From contig JAJYZC010000001.1 of assembly GCA_021800255.1 (NCBI GenBank), positions 62,001 to 126,000 on the forward strand: 64,000 nt of DNA, read 5' to 3'. Shown piece after piece: positions 19,421-28,426 of the stretch (the first letter of the stretch is position 1; every line of letters begins with the position of its first letter). The position numbers and the translations under genes were made by a program. Under the pieces are notes generated by a model. It did not search any database and had not been told where the DNA came from. It saw only the letters and a list, made by a program, of their open reading frames with translations. This stretch comes from Acidobacteriota bacterium. Lineage in GTDB: Bacteria > Acidobacteriota > Terriglobia > Terriglobales > Acidobacteriaceae.

Positions 19421-19969
19421 ATGCCCGAAGCCATGAAACCCGTGAACGTGGAAGACCTGAAGAAGCTGGTGCGCACCGTACCTGACTTCCCCAAGCCGGG
19501 GATTCTCTTCTATGACATCACCACTCTGCTGAAGGACCGGACCGGCTTTGCAAAGCTCATCGATGCGCTGGCGGCGCATTACATCGAGCAAAAGATCGAC
19601 CTGGTGCTGGGCATCGAAGCCCGGGGATTCATCTTCGGTCCGGCGCTGGCCTACCGGCTGAACGCGGGTTTTGTGCCCGTGCGCAAGCCGCACAAACTGC
19701 CCGCGCCCGTAGCGCGCGTCACCTACGACTTGGAATACGGCTCCGATGTGCTGGAGATCCATGTGGACGCGATTGCGCCCGGCCAGAACGTGCTGCTGGT
19801 GGACGATCTGCTGGCCACAGGAGGCACCATGGAAGCTACCGTCAAGCTGGTCAAGCAACTGGGCGGGAAGATCGCCGGCCTCGGCTTTGCTGTGGAACTC
19901 GACTTCCTGAAAGGACGCGCGCGCTTCCCGGAGTATGACGTCTTCAGCCTGCTGCACTACGACGAGTAG
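19421..19969 (+). CDS. apt: Adenine phosphoribosyltransferase
   Basis: A 182-residue purine salvage enzyme forming AMP from adenine and PRPP. Family landmarks are [20 protein letters not shown] near the N-terminus, [16 protein letters not shown] in the middle and the PRPP-binding loop [17 protein letters not shown] 19421 or 19433 could be the start; 19421 is retained. No clear ribosome site is visible because the heptamer array abuts the gene. Ends convergent with the response regulator gene. Confidence 0.94.
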   Translation: MPEAMKPVNVEDLKKLVRTVPDFPKPGILFYDITTLLKDRTGFAKLIDALAAHYIEQKIDLVLGIEARGFIFGPALAYRLNAGFVPVRKPHKLPAPVARVTYDLEYGSDVLEIHVDAIAPGQNVLLVDDLLATGGTMEATVKLVKQLGGKIAGLGFAVELDFLKGRARFPEYDVFSLLHYDE

Positions 19970-20028
19970 GCTGCGGCTTGCTCTTTGTGACCTTATTCAA
20001 GGGCCTGGGGCGCAAGGTCGCAGTCTGC

Positions 20029-20790
20029 TCATAACCCGCCCTGCGCGCCAGCGTCTTCGCCGCCAGAGCCGTTGGCTTCCTCCTGGAGCATCTGGGCATC
20101 GGCAAAGCGATAGCCGACGTACACATCGGTGAGCAAATAAACGGGGTGGGCGGGATCATCCTCGATCTTTTTGCGCAACTGGCGGACGAAGGTGCGCAGG
20201 TACTCGACCTCTTCGCGGTAATCGGCGCCCCACACCGCGGTGAGCAGTTTGGCGTAGGTGATGACCCGGCCGGCGCGGCTCATCAGGCAGTGCAGGATGT
20301 CGAACTCCTTGCGCGTAAGGTGTATCGCCTCGCCGCGCTTGGTGAAGATGTGCTTCGCCGGATCGAGGCGGATTTCTCCGATCTCGATGGGGGCGTCTTC
20401 GGGGCGTTCGGGCGCGCGTACGCGGCGCACTGCGGCGCGAATGCGCGCCACAAGCTCACGGGTGCTGAAGGGCTTGGTCACATAATCGTCTGCGCCCAGA
20501 TCGAGGGCCTCGACCTTATCTTCCTCGCGGTCGCGCACGGTGAGCATGAGGATGGGCAGCTTGGGCGCAATAGCGCGTATGCGGCGCAGGGTCTCGATGC
20601 CGCCGAGGCCGGGCATATTGATGTCGAGCAAGACCGCGTCGTAGACGCCGGCGCGCAGCGCGTGGAGCGCCTCTTCGCCGCGCGAAACCCCCGCGACCTG
20701 GAAGCCCAACTCCACAAGCGGAGGCCGCAACGCCCTGTGGATGGCAGGCTCGTCGTCGGCAACGAGGACACGAATGGCAGGCTGATTCAT
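20029..20790 (-). CDS. KdpE-like response regulator (OmpR family)
   Basis: A 253-residue DNA-binding regulator. The receiver domain (about 5-120) has the acidic pair in LVADDEP, phosphoacceptor Asp56 in DAVLLDINMPGLGG and Lys in YVTKPFS. The winged-helix domain (about 135-235) has HLTRKEFDILHCLM and YLRTFVRQLRKKIEDDP, which resembles KdpE more than other OmpR members. ATG 20790 follows AAAGGAGGAGG. It overlaps the kinase gene by four bases. A ~15-residue polar tail extends past the usual end. No kdpFABC is in the window; the adjacent porin and permease are likelier targets. Confidence 0.9.
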   Translation of the reverse strand: MNQPAIRVLVADDEPAIHRALRPPLVELGFQVAGVSRGEEALHALRAGVYDAVLLDINMPGLGGIETLRRIRAIAPKLPILMLTVRDREEDKVEALDLGADDYVTKPFSTRELVARIRAAVRRVRAPERPEDAPIEIGEIRLDPAKHIFTKRGEAIHLTRKEFDILHCLMSRAGRVITYAKLLTAVWGADYREEVEYLRTFVRQLRKKIEDDPAHPVYLLTDVYVGYRFADAQMLQEEANGSGGEDAGAQGGL

Positions 20791-22307
20791 TGGAGACCTC
20801 CTCCTTTGGTGATGGCGGCGGGAATAGCTGCAAAGAACGTGGTTCCGTCCACATCGCCGCTGGTGACCCACACAGATCCGCCGTGAGCCGCGGCCGCCCT
20901 CTTGGCTACGGAAAGGCCGATCCCGGTGCCGGGGGCGCGATTGGAGCTGGTGGAGGAACGGTAGTAGCGGTCGAAGATACGCTCCCGGTCGGCCATCGGA
21001 ATCACCGGACCAAAACTGTGCACGGAAAAGATCGCTTCCCGGTTGGCAACCGCAACGCGAATGGTGACGGTGGTTCCGTAAATGGAATACTTGCACGCAT
21101 TGTCAATGTACTGTGTGAGCAACGCCATCATCAACTCGCGGTCGCAATAGAGCACCATGTTCTCATCGCTGAGATCAACCACCACTTTCATGCTGGCCAG
21201 GCGGTCTTTGAGACTGGTGAGGAGCTCTTCGATCATGGGCGCCACAGCCACAGGCGCGGCATGGAGAGTGATTTCACCCCCGTCCAGGCGCGCGGTGGTC
21301 AGCAGGCGGTTCGTCAGGTCGCCGAGCAAGCCGGCCTGTTCGTCAATGAGGGCCACCAGATCGGCCCCTGCCGCCGAGAGGCGGCCCATCTCAGCCAGGC
21401 CGGTGGAAGCAGCGCGGATAGCCGTGAGCGGGGTTTTGTAGGCGTGCGCCAGGCTGTCCAGAACCGTGGCCCGCAGTTGCTCCGCGCGGCGTTCGGCTTC
21501 GATGCGGCTCTCATTGGCGAAGGCGCGATAGCGGTCGAAGGTAATGGCGATCAACGAGGCAATCGCGTTGTTGATAAGGGGGTTGGTTTCGCCGCGCACC
21601 ACCAAGCTGCCTACGGGTACAGCACCCAGGCGAACCACGCGCCGCCCGATGCCGGTCGCCCGGTCGTCGTCTGAGGTTTCAAAATAGTAGACGTTGCGCG
21701 CCAGATCTCGCGGGTCTACGCTCCAGAAGCCGGCCTGATAGACCTGATGCAGGTCAGCATCGAAGACAGCGACGGCCTCCAGCGCAAAGATATCGTGAAT
21801 CAGATCGGCTAATTGCTGCCCTGGCTCCAAATGAAAATTCATCTCTAAAGTTCGGCGAGTGAACTCATAGAGATCGTGCATCTGCCTGGCGCGCGCTGCG
21901 GCCTCCTGAGCATGGCCCGCAGCCTTGGCCGAGAGCCGGCTGACCGTGAATGCCACGAGCACGAGCATCAACAGGATGATGGCATCGCCGGGGAGGGCGG
22001 CCAGGGCGAACGGCCGTGGCCCGGTTGCGACCCAGCTTTGCGCCGCCACGGCCGAGAGTGAAACGGCCGCAGCCGGCCAAAATCCGCGGCGCAGCGCCGT
22101 GGGAACCACGGCGAGCAGATAAAGCAGCGCAGCCCCTGGAAGCGTCCAGCGCAGCCAGTAAGTGAGAGTCGCGATGAGGGCTGCGGCTGCGATGCCCAGC
22201 GCGCACTCCAGCGCAAACGCCAGCCGCCGCGGCCGGAGACGGCGCCTGCCGCCAACCGTAAACACAGTACGCACGGAGCTGTAGCTTGCAGCCAACCCAT
22301 TCCCCAC
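20787..22307 (-). CDS. KdpD-like sensor histidine kinase (lacking the N-terminal KdpD domain)
   Basis: A 506-residue membrane kinase. Four hydrophobic segments (about 30-125) form a DUF4118/KdpD-type membrane block, followed by a GAF-like region, then the catalytic core. The H-box is VLDSLAHAYKTPLTAIRAAS, the N-box YIDNACKYS, and the G-box GTGIGLSVAKRAAAAHGGS. The ~400-residue KdpD and USP domains found at the N-terminus of E. coli KdpD are absent, so the sensed signal may differ. The only N-terminal start is GTG 22307 with a weak ribosome site. It is cotranscribed with the regulator (ATGA-type overlap). Confidence 0.88.
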   Translation of the reverse strand: MGNGLAASYSSVRTVFTVGGRRRLRPRRLAFALECALGIAAAALIATLTYWLRWTLPGAALLYLLAVVPTALRRGFWPAAAVSLSAVAAQSWVATGPRPFALAALPGDAIILLMLVLVAFTVSRLSAKAAGHAQEAAARARQMHDLYEFTRRTLEMNFHLEPGQQLADLIHDIFALEAVAVFDADLHQVYQAGFWSVDPRDLARNVYYFETSDDDRATGIGRRVVRLGAVPVGSLVVRGETNPLINNAIASLIAITFDRYRAFANESRIEAERRAEQLRATVLDSLAHAYKTPLTAIRAASTGLAEMGRLSAAGADLVALIDEQAGLLGDLTNRLLTTARLDGGEITLHAAPVAVAPMIEELLTSLKDRLASMKVVVDLSDENMVLYCDRELMMALLTQYIDNACKYSIYGTTVTIRVAVANREAIFSVHSFGPVIPMADRERIFDRYYRSSTSSNRAPGTGIGLSVAKRAAAAHGGSVWVTSGDVDGTTFFAAIPAAITKGGGLQ

Positions 22308-22483
22308 TTTCTCAATTCACATCGCGGTTGTAGAGACCCCGTGCCATAAATGGTTGTGGCGCATACACGCAAAGGCCGGTCGGGTCTTGCCTCAAGTTCT
22401 CAGGGCTGGGCCCCTTTGCTGAAGCGAAGCCTCTGCACAGCCAGCTCCTGAGCAAGAAGGAAACAAGAGAAATTCTATCAGGA

Positions 22484-22516
22484 TCTTCATTCCATTTTCA
22501 TGAGCTTAACGAAGAT
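22484..22516. promoter_or_regulatory. Weak tandem half-site candidate for the response regulator
   Basis: TTCAT occurs twice with an 11-base period (TCTTCATTCCA then TTTTCATGAGC), like the half-sites at 22609 and 24181 but less exact. It lies about 180 bases upstream of the kinase gene and could allow autoregulation. Confidence 0.3.
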
Positions 22517-22608
22517 CCGGGGCTTGGCATGGAGCATCCCGTCTGCAATGAGTCAATTTCCCTTCGCAATTTCCTGGCCTCTAAGGCCCTGGCATGGCAA
22601 CAGGAATT

Positions 22609-22641
22609 CTTCCGATAATCCTCATAAGTTCTTTATGGAAG
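22609..22641 (+). promoter_or_regulatory. Tandem 11-bp operator candidate upstream of porin
   Basis: Three consecutive 11-mers: CTTCCGATAAT, CCTCATAAGTT, CTTTATGGAAG. The last two share 16 of 19 leading bases with the permease-side site. OmpR-family regulators such as PhoB bind direct repeats with 11-bp spacing next to the -10. TATTAC at 22647 is a candidate -10. Confidence 0.5.
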
Positions 22642-22799
22642 CTCTGTATTACTAGCAGTAGCTCGTAACGATTCTTCGTCTGCGGAATTAGACGCTGCGA
22701 TTGCCAATTCTCGCCTTGGCGATCCAGTGGGTAAGTGTACGCAAAGAGTTGGACTCATCTCGCTACTTTCAAAAACTATTTTCAGGAGGTATTGTGCCG

Positions 22800-24044
22800 A
22801 TGTATCTGAACGCTAAAGTTGTACTGCAATTTATCGCCGGAGCCGCACTTTCCGCCGCGCTCATGGGCGCTGCTCAGGCGCCCGCGTCTTCATCTTCGTC
22901 TGTGCCGGCGCAAAGCCCCGCTCCTGCTGCCCCTGCAGCGGCGGCGCCGGCCCCGCTTTCCACCTTCGTGCTCACGGGCCCGCTGCAGTGGCTGCCTCCG
23001 GCGGTCTTCGACGCCGGCCCCTTCGGCAAGCTCTCAGTGAACGGTATTCTAACCGGGTACGCGCAGGGACAGGACAATCCTGTTGCCGGCGACGACACCA
23101 AGCAGGCCACGCTCAGCAATGGTGAAATCTTCATCCAGAAAGCCGACGGAAAATTGCAGTGGTTCGTCCAGGCCGGCGTATATACCATGCCAACCTTGGG
23201 CGCTGCGTTTCTCGACGCCCAGACTACCAACAAGGACTTCTATGGGCCGGTTCCAGTTGCCTTCGCAAAGCTGGCGACAGGAAAAACGACGACCTGGCAG
23301 ATCGGCGCGCTTCCTACGCTCATGGGCGCTGAGTCCACCTTCACCTATCAGAATACTGACATTGAGCGCGGGCTCCTGTGGGCGCAGGAGAATGCGATTA
23401 ATCGCGGACTGCAGGTGAATCAGACCCTGGGTAAGTACTTTACCGCCTCGCTGAGCTGGAACGACGGCTACTATTCTGATCGCTATACGTGGCTGAGCGG
23501 CTCTCTCACCTTCACGAAAGGCCCGAACAGTCTGGCGTTCGAGGGGATGGGAAACTACAGCCAGACGGCTTATCAAACCATAGCCACGCCAGTGCAGAAC
23601 AACAGCACGATGTACGTGGCGATCTACACCTACACCAAAGGCAACTGGATCGTGCAGCCGTACTGGCAGTATAGCGACGTTCCAACCAACCCAAAAGTAG
23701 GTGTGGCCAAGGGTGCAACCACGGATGGCGGTGCGCTGTTGATGAGTTACGCGTTCAAGCACGGCTTCTCGCTTCCCGGCCGCTTTGAGTACATCACGAG
23801 CTCGGGAAGTGCGGCAGACGGGGCCGTCAACTTGATCTATGGACCGGGCAGCTCGGCCGCCAGTTTTACCGTCACGCCCACCTACCAAAAAGGAGGCTTC
23901 TATTTCCGGACCGACCTGGCGGTGGTGCATGCAACCAACTACACCGCCGGAGACGTCTTTGGTCCGCTGGGAAACGATGCCAGTCAGTTCCGCGCCGTTG
24001 GCGAGTTCGGCTTCATCTTCGGCGACAACATTATCAAGAAATGA
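22800..24044 (+). CDS. Outer membrane beta-barrel porin-like protein
   Basis: A 414-residue exported protein. ATG 22800 lies nine bases after AGGAGGT. A signal peptide (VVLQFIAGAALSAALMGAAQ) is followed by an Ala/Pro/Ser linker of ~30 residues, then a barrel with alternating hydrophobic and polar strands rich in aromatic residues and Asn, and it ends EFGFIFGDNIIKK. Blocks such as WQIGALPTLMGAESTFTYQN and NRGLQVNQTLGKYFTASLSW match the putative beta-barrel porin-2 (BBP2/OmpL-like) group. It probably passes small solutes. An operator-like site shared with the downstream permease suggests joint control by the adjacent two-component system. Confidence 0.78.
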   Translation: MYLNAKVVLQFIAGAALSAALMGAAQAPASSSSSVPAQSPAPAAPAAAAPAPLSTFVLTGPLQWLPPAVFDAGPFGKLSVNGILTGYAQGQDNPVAGDDTKQATLSNGEIFIQKADGKLQWFVQAGVYTMPTLGAAFLDAQTTNKDFYGPVPVAFAKLATGKTTTWQIGALPTLMGAESTFTYQNTDIERGLLWAQENAINRGLQVNQTLGKYFTASLSWNDGYYSDRYTWLSGSLTFTKGPNSLAFEGMGNYSQTAYQTIATPVQNNSTMYVAIYTYTKGNWIVQPYWQYSDVPTNPKVGVAKGATTDGGALLMSYAFKHGFSLPGRFEYITSSGSAADGAVNLIYGPGSSAASFTVTPTYQKGGFYFRTDLAVVHATNYTAGDVFGPLGNDASQFRAVGEFGFIFGDNIIKK

Positions 24045-24425
24045 CAGCCATGGGGCGCTGACCCGGCAGGGTGGGCGGCGCCCGATCTTCGCAAGGGAAA
24101 ACGCACTGGTCCCGGCGGAGGATACGCCTGCGGTGACGCCATGGACTACCCGCCTTCTCAGTGCCCAAGCGGTCAAAGCGCTTTACCTTTTCTTTATTCC
24201 ATCCTCATAGATTCTTTATCGGGTCCTCATGAGACCGCCGGTAGATTTACAACAAGCGGACGGGGCCGGCCAACACTCGACGTGTAACTGGCCAGTCCCG
24301 CTTCAACCGGCAGCGGCGTTCGATCGGGCGCGCAGCCGGGGACTCTCCAGGCCACAGCTTTAGTCAATTTCCGGCAGCCCACCATCGGGAACAAGCAAAC
24401 GAAATTCAACCTTAGGAGAATACTC
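24045..24425. other. Intergenic region between porin and permease genes
   Basis: No gene is supported. It contains the 11-bp periodic operator candidate (24181-24235), a possible -10 TAGATT at 24243, and a ribosome site (TTAGGAG) before the permease ATG. No terminator with a T-run follows the porin stop. Confidence 0.5.
24181..24235 (+). promoter_or_regulatory. Five tandem 11-bp half-sites upstream of APC permease
   Basis: The sequence divides exactly into 11-mers: CTTTACCTTTT, CTTTATTCCAT, CCTCATAGATT, CTTTATCGGGT, CCTCATGAGAC. CCTCATA followed by TTCTTTAT recurs upstream of the porin. The period and the A+T-rich half-sites fit an OmpR/KdpE-type activator. A -10-like TAGATT follows about eight bases later. 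Confidence 0.55.
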
Positions 24426-26234
24426 ATGGCAGATCCAAAAGCACCGACGATGCAGGCCACCCTGGGACTCACCGGGTTGACCGCAAACGCGATGGCGCTG
24501 ATCGCCCCCGGCGCCTTTCTCTGGCTCACCTTCTACATCCAAGCCACCACCGGAGTAGCGGGCCAGCCATCTACCGCGCCTGCCATGTGGATCGGCATCT
24601 TCGCCGCGCTGCTGCTCTGCCTGGCCACCGCCGTCGCCTATGCCGAAATCTCCAAGCTCTATCCCGGCACCGGGTCCAGCTACTACTACGCCGAACAGGC
24701 CATGCTCTCCAAGGACAAGGCCTTCAAATACGCCCGCATCTCCAAGTTCATCGTGGGCTGGGGCTCGCACCTTTACTACTGGGTCTATCCCGGCGTGATG
24801 GTGGCTGTCACGGGCATCTTTGTCGGCTACGTGGTGGGCTTTCTCTATCCCAGCTTCCTCAGCGGCTCCAATCCTGGGCCAGTTTTCACGAGCCTCGTGG
24901 CGGTTGTCTTCTCCTTCTTCGTGGCCTGGATCGCCACGCGCGGCGCCGGCGCCTCCACAGCCGTCAACATCGCTGTCAACATTGTGCAGATCTCCGCTCT
25001 GATCGTCTTTAGTGTGCTGTGCCTCGGCTACCGCGCCAGCCATCCCACCGGCGCGCCCGCGTTCCAGTATGACGGACAGACGATGGCGACCTACACCTAC
25101 CAGTTCGCCACGGCAAAGGATGGCTCGATCATCCGCAACGCCGCCGGCGTGCCTCAGCCGCTGCTAGGCAAGGACGGCAAACCCGTTCCCTTCACCATCA
25201 GTTACCCGACCACCGACTCCAGCGGCAACTTCCTCACTCATCCTGACGCCGCTTCGGTTGTCGGCGTTCATCGTTTCAGTTGGATGTTTATCCAGGCAAC
25301 CGTGGCGATTTTGATTCTGGTCGGCTTCGAATCCGTCACCTCGATGGGAGGCGAGGCCAAGAACCCCACCAAACACATCCCCATCGCGGTCATCGCATCG
25401 CTGCTCATCCAGGGGCTGTTCTGTTACTTATTCGAGTATTTCTGCGCCAACTACTTCCTCAACTCGGGGTATACGATGCAGAGCGCCGCCTCCTCGGCTG
25501 CACCCATCGGCGACATGATGATCATCGTTGGCGACGCGCTGCTTGGCCAGGGCCACGGCAAGTACTTCATGCTGGCGGAAGCCCTCACCGTCTTCCTGGC
25601 GCTGATCGGAACCACGCTGAGCTGCATGAACACCGGCGCCCGCGTAACCTACGCCATGGGCAAGGATGAGGAAGTTCCTGAGCATTTTGGCATGTTGCAT
25701 ACCAAGTCTCTCACTCCGCGCCGCGCCATTTGGACCCTGGCCGGCATCTCCGCCGTCATCGGCGTGGTTGCCGCTTCGCTAGCCTTCGGTGATGCCGGCG
25801 CGCCCAGCGATGCCGCCATCGCCGCCCTGCCACACGGCATCTTCTCCAGTTTCGGCTACCCCTCGCACGCCACGCTGGCAGCGTTACCGAACTCGCTGCT
25901 CGCCATCACGCTTACCTCGAACTTCGGCACCTTCATCCTCTACGGGTTGAGCTGCTTGCTGTGCATCATCGCCTACTCCGAGCGGCATGACAAAAAGATC
26001 GTCGTGCACTACCTTATACCCGGGTTCGGCCTTCTCGCCAACCTCACTTGCATGGCCTTCTACCTCGCGGGTCCGTTCTTCAACCTAGGCACCAAGATGG
26101 AGCCGCTGACAGCCTTGGGCATCGCCGCGGCCTGGGGCCTCTACGGAGTGTTCTACTTCCTGCGCTCTTCCAAGGCCAAGGGCAAAACGGTCCTGCTCGA
26201 ATCCAATCCGGCTTTCAACCGGCAATCAATCTAA
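24426..26234 (+). CDS. APC-superfamily permease (amino acid/cation type)
   Basis: A 602-residue inner-membrane transporter with about 12-14 helices. The N-terminus GLTGLTANAMALIAPGAFLW has the unwound first helix of APC proteins, followed by YAEISKLYPGTGSSYYYAEQ. ILVGFESVTSMGGEAKNPTK is the APC motif around helix 6/7. A ~75-residue external loop after the sixth or seventh helix (about 205-280) is longer than in most amino acid permeases. ATG 24426 has TTAGGAG upstream. The gene follows the porin and shares its operator-like sequence, so the pair may be a regulon of the KdpDE-like system. Potassium or amine transport are both possible; substrate is not deducible. Confidence 0.85.
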   Translation: MADPKAPTMQATLGLTGLTANAMALIAPGAFLWLTFYIQATTGVAGQPSTAPAMWIGIFAALLLCLATAVAYAEISKLYPGTGSSYYYAEQAMLSKDKAFKYARISKFIVGWGSHLYYWVYPGVMVAVTGIFVGYVVGFLYPSFLSGSNPGPVFTSLVAVVFSFFVAWIATRGAGASTAVNIAVNIVQISALIVFSVLCLGYRASHPTGAPAFQYDGQTMATYTYQFATAKDGSIIRNAAGVPQPLLGKDGKPVPFTISYPTTDSSGNFLTHPDAASVVGVHRFSWMFIQATVAILILVGFESVTSMGGEAKNPTKHIPIAVIASLLIQGLFCYLFEYFCANYFLNSGYTMQSAASSAAPIGDMMIIVGDALLGQGHGKYFMLAEALTVFLALIGTTLSCMNTGARVTYAMGKDEEVPEHFGMLHTKSLTPRRAIWTLAGISAVIGVVAASLAFGDAGAPSDAAIAALPHGIFSSFGYPSHATLAALPNSLLAITLTSNFGTFILYGLSCLLCIIAYSERHDKKIVVHYLIPGFGLLANLTCMAFYLAGPFFNLGTKMEPLTALGIAAAWGLYGVFYFLRSSKAKGKTVLLESNPAFNRQSI

Positions 26235-26245
26235 CCGCAACCTCT

Positions 26246-26310
26246 GGGCGGCTTGGCTTCCCTTCCCTCTTAGCGGGCTGGGAAATGGCAAGCCGCCCGG
26301 TAATTTTTTT
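26246..26310 (+). terminator. Intrinsic terminator after permease gene
   Basis: GGGCGGCTTG (26246-26255) pairs perfectly with CAAGCCGCCC (26289-26298); an inner TTCCC/GGGAA stem extends it. A run of seven T (26304-26310) follows after five bases. This is the clearest rho-independent terminator in the window. Confidence 0.85.
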
Positions 26311-26385
26311 CAGAAGTGACCTTTCACAAGCCGCGCCGGCTCATCTTCTGCGCCGGCAGGCAAGACGCATCGGGCGACGGCGCCT

Positions 26386-27189
26386 ATGTTGGACATTCAA
26401 TTCGGTCAGGCGAGCGATCTCGGCAAAGTGCGCACCAACAACGAGGATGCGATGGGGGTTTTTATCCCCGCTTCCCGGCATCAGGCCCGCTCGCATGGCT
26501 TTCTGTTTGCTGTCGCCGACGGCGTAGGCGGGCTTGATCTAGGCGAGGTGGCCTCGGCCACAGCCATTACGGTGGTTACCAAGGAGTTCGCCAAGGCCCA
26601 AGCCGGGACCATGTTGAACAGCCTTATGCCCCGCCTCATCCAGCGCGCCAACGCCGCGGTGCACGACTGCACGCTGGCCCCCGAGCATCAGGGCAGGAGA
26701 ATGGCCACGACTTTGGTGGCCTGCGCTCTGCGCTACGATCAGGCGGTCATTTCACATGTCGGCGACTCCCGCTGTTACCTCGTCCGCGGCGGTCAGGCTA
26801 AGCAGGTAACGCAGGATCATACTCTGGTCAATGAACAGAGAAAGATGGGCCTCGTCACCGCCGGCCAAATAGCCGAGTCCGAATCCCGCCACGTGCTCAT
26901 TCGCTCCCTGGGGCCGGAGATGTTCGTCTCGCCCGACACGTCCTCGCTCACGCTCGAAGCCGGTGACGTGCTGGTGCTGTGCACAGATGGCCTGCACAAT
27001 GAGATGAGCGACGCCGAAATTGCGGCCATCGCCGGGCAGCGTAAGAGCGCCGGCGAGCTGGCCGGCGAGCTGGTGGCGCGGGCGGTCGAAATCGATGGCG
27101 GCGACAACGCCACCGCGCAGGTAATCCGTATCCGCTCAGTCGAGCAGGTGGGCATGTATCGCGGCCGCCCCTACCGGCTTCCCGCCTGA
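26386..27189 (+). CDS. PP2C-family protein serine/threonine phosphatase
   Basis: A 267-residue cytoplasmic metal-dependent phosphatase that reverses Ser/Thr kinase action. All PP2C motifs are present: VRTNNEDAMGVF near the N-terminus, FAVADGVGGLDLGEVAS, VISHVGDSRCYLVRGGQAKQ, VLVLCTDGLHNEM and DGGDNATAQVI. The aspartates in ADGVGG, CTDGL and GGDN provide the metal site. The family normally has this size without extra domains. A Ser/Thr kinase gene follows in the same direction across a palindromic element, making a probable functional pair. Confidence 0.93.
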   Translation: MLDIQFGQASDLGKVRTNNEDAMGVFIPASRHQARSHGFLFAVADGVGGLDLGEVASATAITVVTKEFAKAQAGTMLNSLMPRLIQRANAAVHDCTLAPEHQGRRMATTLVACALRYDQAVISHVGDSRCYLVRGGQAKQVTQDHTLVNEQRKMGLVTAGQIAESESRHVLIRSLGPEMFVSPDTSSLTLEAGDVLVLCTDGLHNEMSDAEIAAIAGQRKSAGELAGELVARAVEIDGGDNATAQVIRIRSVEQVGMYRGRPYRLPA

Positions 27190-27205
27190 AACATTGCAAA
27201 GCGCC

Positions 27206-27319
27206 TACAGCGTGTTTCATAAACCCCATGCGGATGGTTCCGTCTCGTGTGGAACCCGGCAACAAGCCGGGTTCCAGGAGTTTGGCCTGCCGCAGCGGCC
27301 ATTTATGAAACACGCTGTA
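27206..27319. repeat. MITE-like palindromic element with nested hairpin
   Basis: An 18-base terminal inverted repeat (TACAGCGTGTTTCATAAA at 27206-27223 and its perfect reverse complement at 27302-27319) bounds 114 bp. Inside is a second perfect stem: TGGAACCCGG, loop CAACAAG, CCGGGTTCCA. The whole element sits between phosphatase and kinase genes. Related ends occur at 856 and 11311. No target-site duplication longer than two bases is obvious. Confidence 0.7.
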
Positions 27320-27402
27320 AGAAATACTTACGGAATTCTTATCATTCCAACGCCGTTTCCGGCTAATCTAAAGCCAGTTGCGGGATTGGAGAACGCCACG
27401 CG

Positions 27403-28377
27403 ATGGGCTTTTATGACAGCTTGGAAACAGGTGCGCAGCTCGATTCATACCGCATCGAGACGCCCGTTGCGCGCAGCGGAATGGCTTCCATCTACCGCGC
27501 CACCGACCTGCGCGATAACCGCACCGTGGCCCTTAAGATTCCCCACCCCGATATGGAAGCCGATCCCATCCTCTTCGACCGTTTTCAGCGCGAAGCGGCG
27601 ATCGGCGAAAAGCTTCACCACCCCAACGTGATGCGCGTCTTCGCCGGCGAAGACCGCTCCCGCGTTTATATGGTCATGGAGTGGTGCGAAGGCCGTCTTC
27701 TCCGCCAGATTCTCAACCAAGGCAAGCTGCCCCAGGACCGCGCCCTCCGCATCGCCGCCGGCGTCCTGGAGGCGCTCGACTATATCCACGCCAACGGGGT
27801 CGTCCACCGCGACCTCAAACCCGAAAACATCATGGTGGATGACCACGACAGCATCAAGCTCATCGACTTCGGCATCGCCGGGGACATCGGCGCCCGCCGC
27901 CTCACCTACGCCAACTTCACCGCTACGCTCGGAACTCCGGATTACATCGCTCCAGAGCAGGTAAAAGGCAAACGCGGCGACGGCCGCACCGACCTCTATG
28001 CCATGGGCGTGATCCTCTATGAGATGCTCACCGGCAAGGTGCCTTTTTCCGGCCCTTCGCCGCTGGCCGTCATGAACGACCGTCTGTTGAACCACCCGCT
28101 GCCGCCCAGCGTGGCCAACCCCGCAATCTCCCCTCAACTGCAGGAGGTCCTGTACCGTGCTCTGGAGCGAGACCCCAAGAATCGATATGCCACAGCCCAT
28201 GACTTCCTCTGGGACCTCCAGCATCTGAACGAGGTGGGCGCGGCCCCTCGCAGCGAGCTGCGCGACTGGCGGAAGCGCAAGTCTCACCTTCCGCGTAAAT
28301 TGTTGTTTTACGCAGCCCTGGCCCTGATTCCGGTTGTTATTCTGTTGCTGATGGTGCTCATCGCACGTCACGGTTAA
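27403..28377 (+). CDS. Membrane-anchored Ser/Thr protein kinase
   Basis: A 324-residue Hanks-type kinase. Catalytic Lys45 is in VALKIPHP; the catalytic loop is VVHRDLKPEN (Asp137), the metal-binding motif DFG at 155, and TPDYIAPEQ marks the activation segment end. The glycine loop reads VARSGMASIYRA, with only the central glycine kept, so ATP binding relies on a degenerate loop. The kinase domain is followed by a basic linker (WRKRKSHLPRK) and one C-terminal membrane helix (about 300-321), with no extracellular sensor domain. It lies downstream of a PP2C phosphatase, suggesting reversible phosphorylation. Confidence 0.92.
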   Translation: MGFYDSLETGAQLDSYRIETPVARSGMASIYRATDLRDNRTVALKIPHPDMEADPILFDRFQREAAIGEKLHHPNVMRVFAGEDRSRVYMVMEWCEGRLLRQILNQGKLPQDRALRIAAGVLEALDYIHANGVVHRDLKPENIMVDDHDSIKLIDFGIAGDIGARRLTYANFTATLGTPDYIAPEQVKGKRGDGRTDLYAMGVILYEMLTGKVPFSGPSPLAVMNDRLLNHPLPPSVANPAISPQLQEVLYRALERDPKNRYATAHDFLWDLQHLNEVGAAPRSELRDWRKRKSHLPRKLLFYAALALIPVVILLLMVLIARHG

Positions 28378-28426
28378 GTCCAAGCCGGAAGGCATCTCCC
28401 GGCTAAATAGGCTCCAAGGTTCCTTT

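Larger units (their letters stand above)
22308..22799. other. Divergent regulatory region between kinase and porin genes
   Basis: No gene is supported. The region holds two 11-bp-periodic operator candidates (22484-22516 and 22609-22641, listed separately) and the AGGAGGT ribosome site of the porin at 22784. The remaining sequence shows no repeat or RNA fold that I could support. Confidence 0.5.

Noticed and set aside
20791-21096. N-terminal extension of the response regulator
   Set aside because: It overlaps the kinase gene, is basic and featureless, and the ATG at 20790 has an excellent ribosome site.
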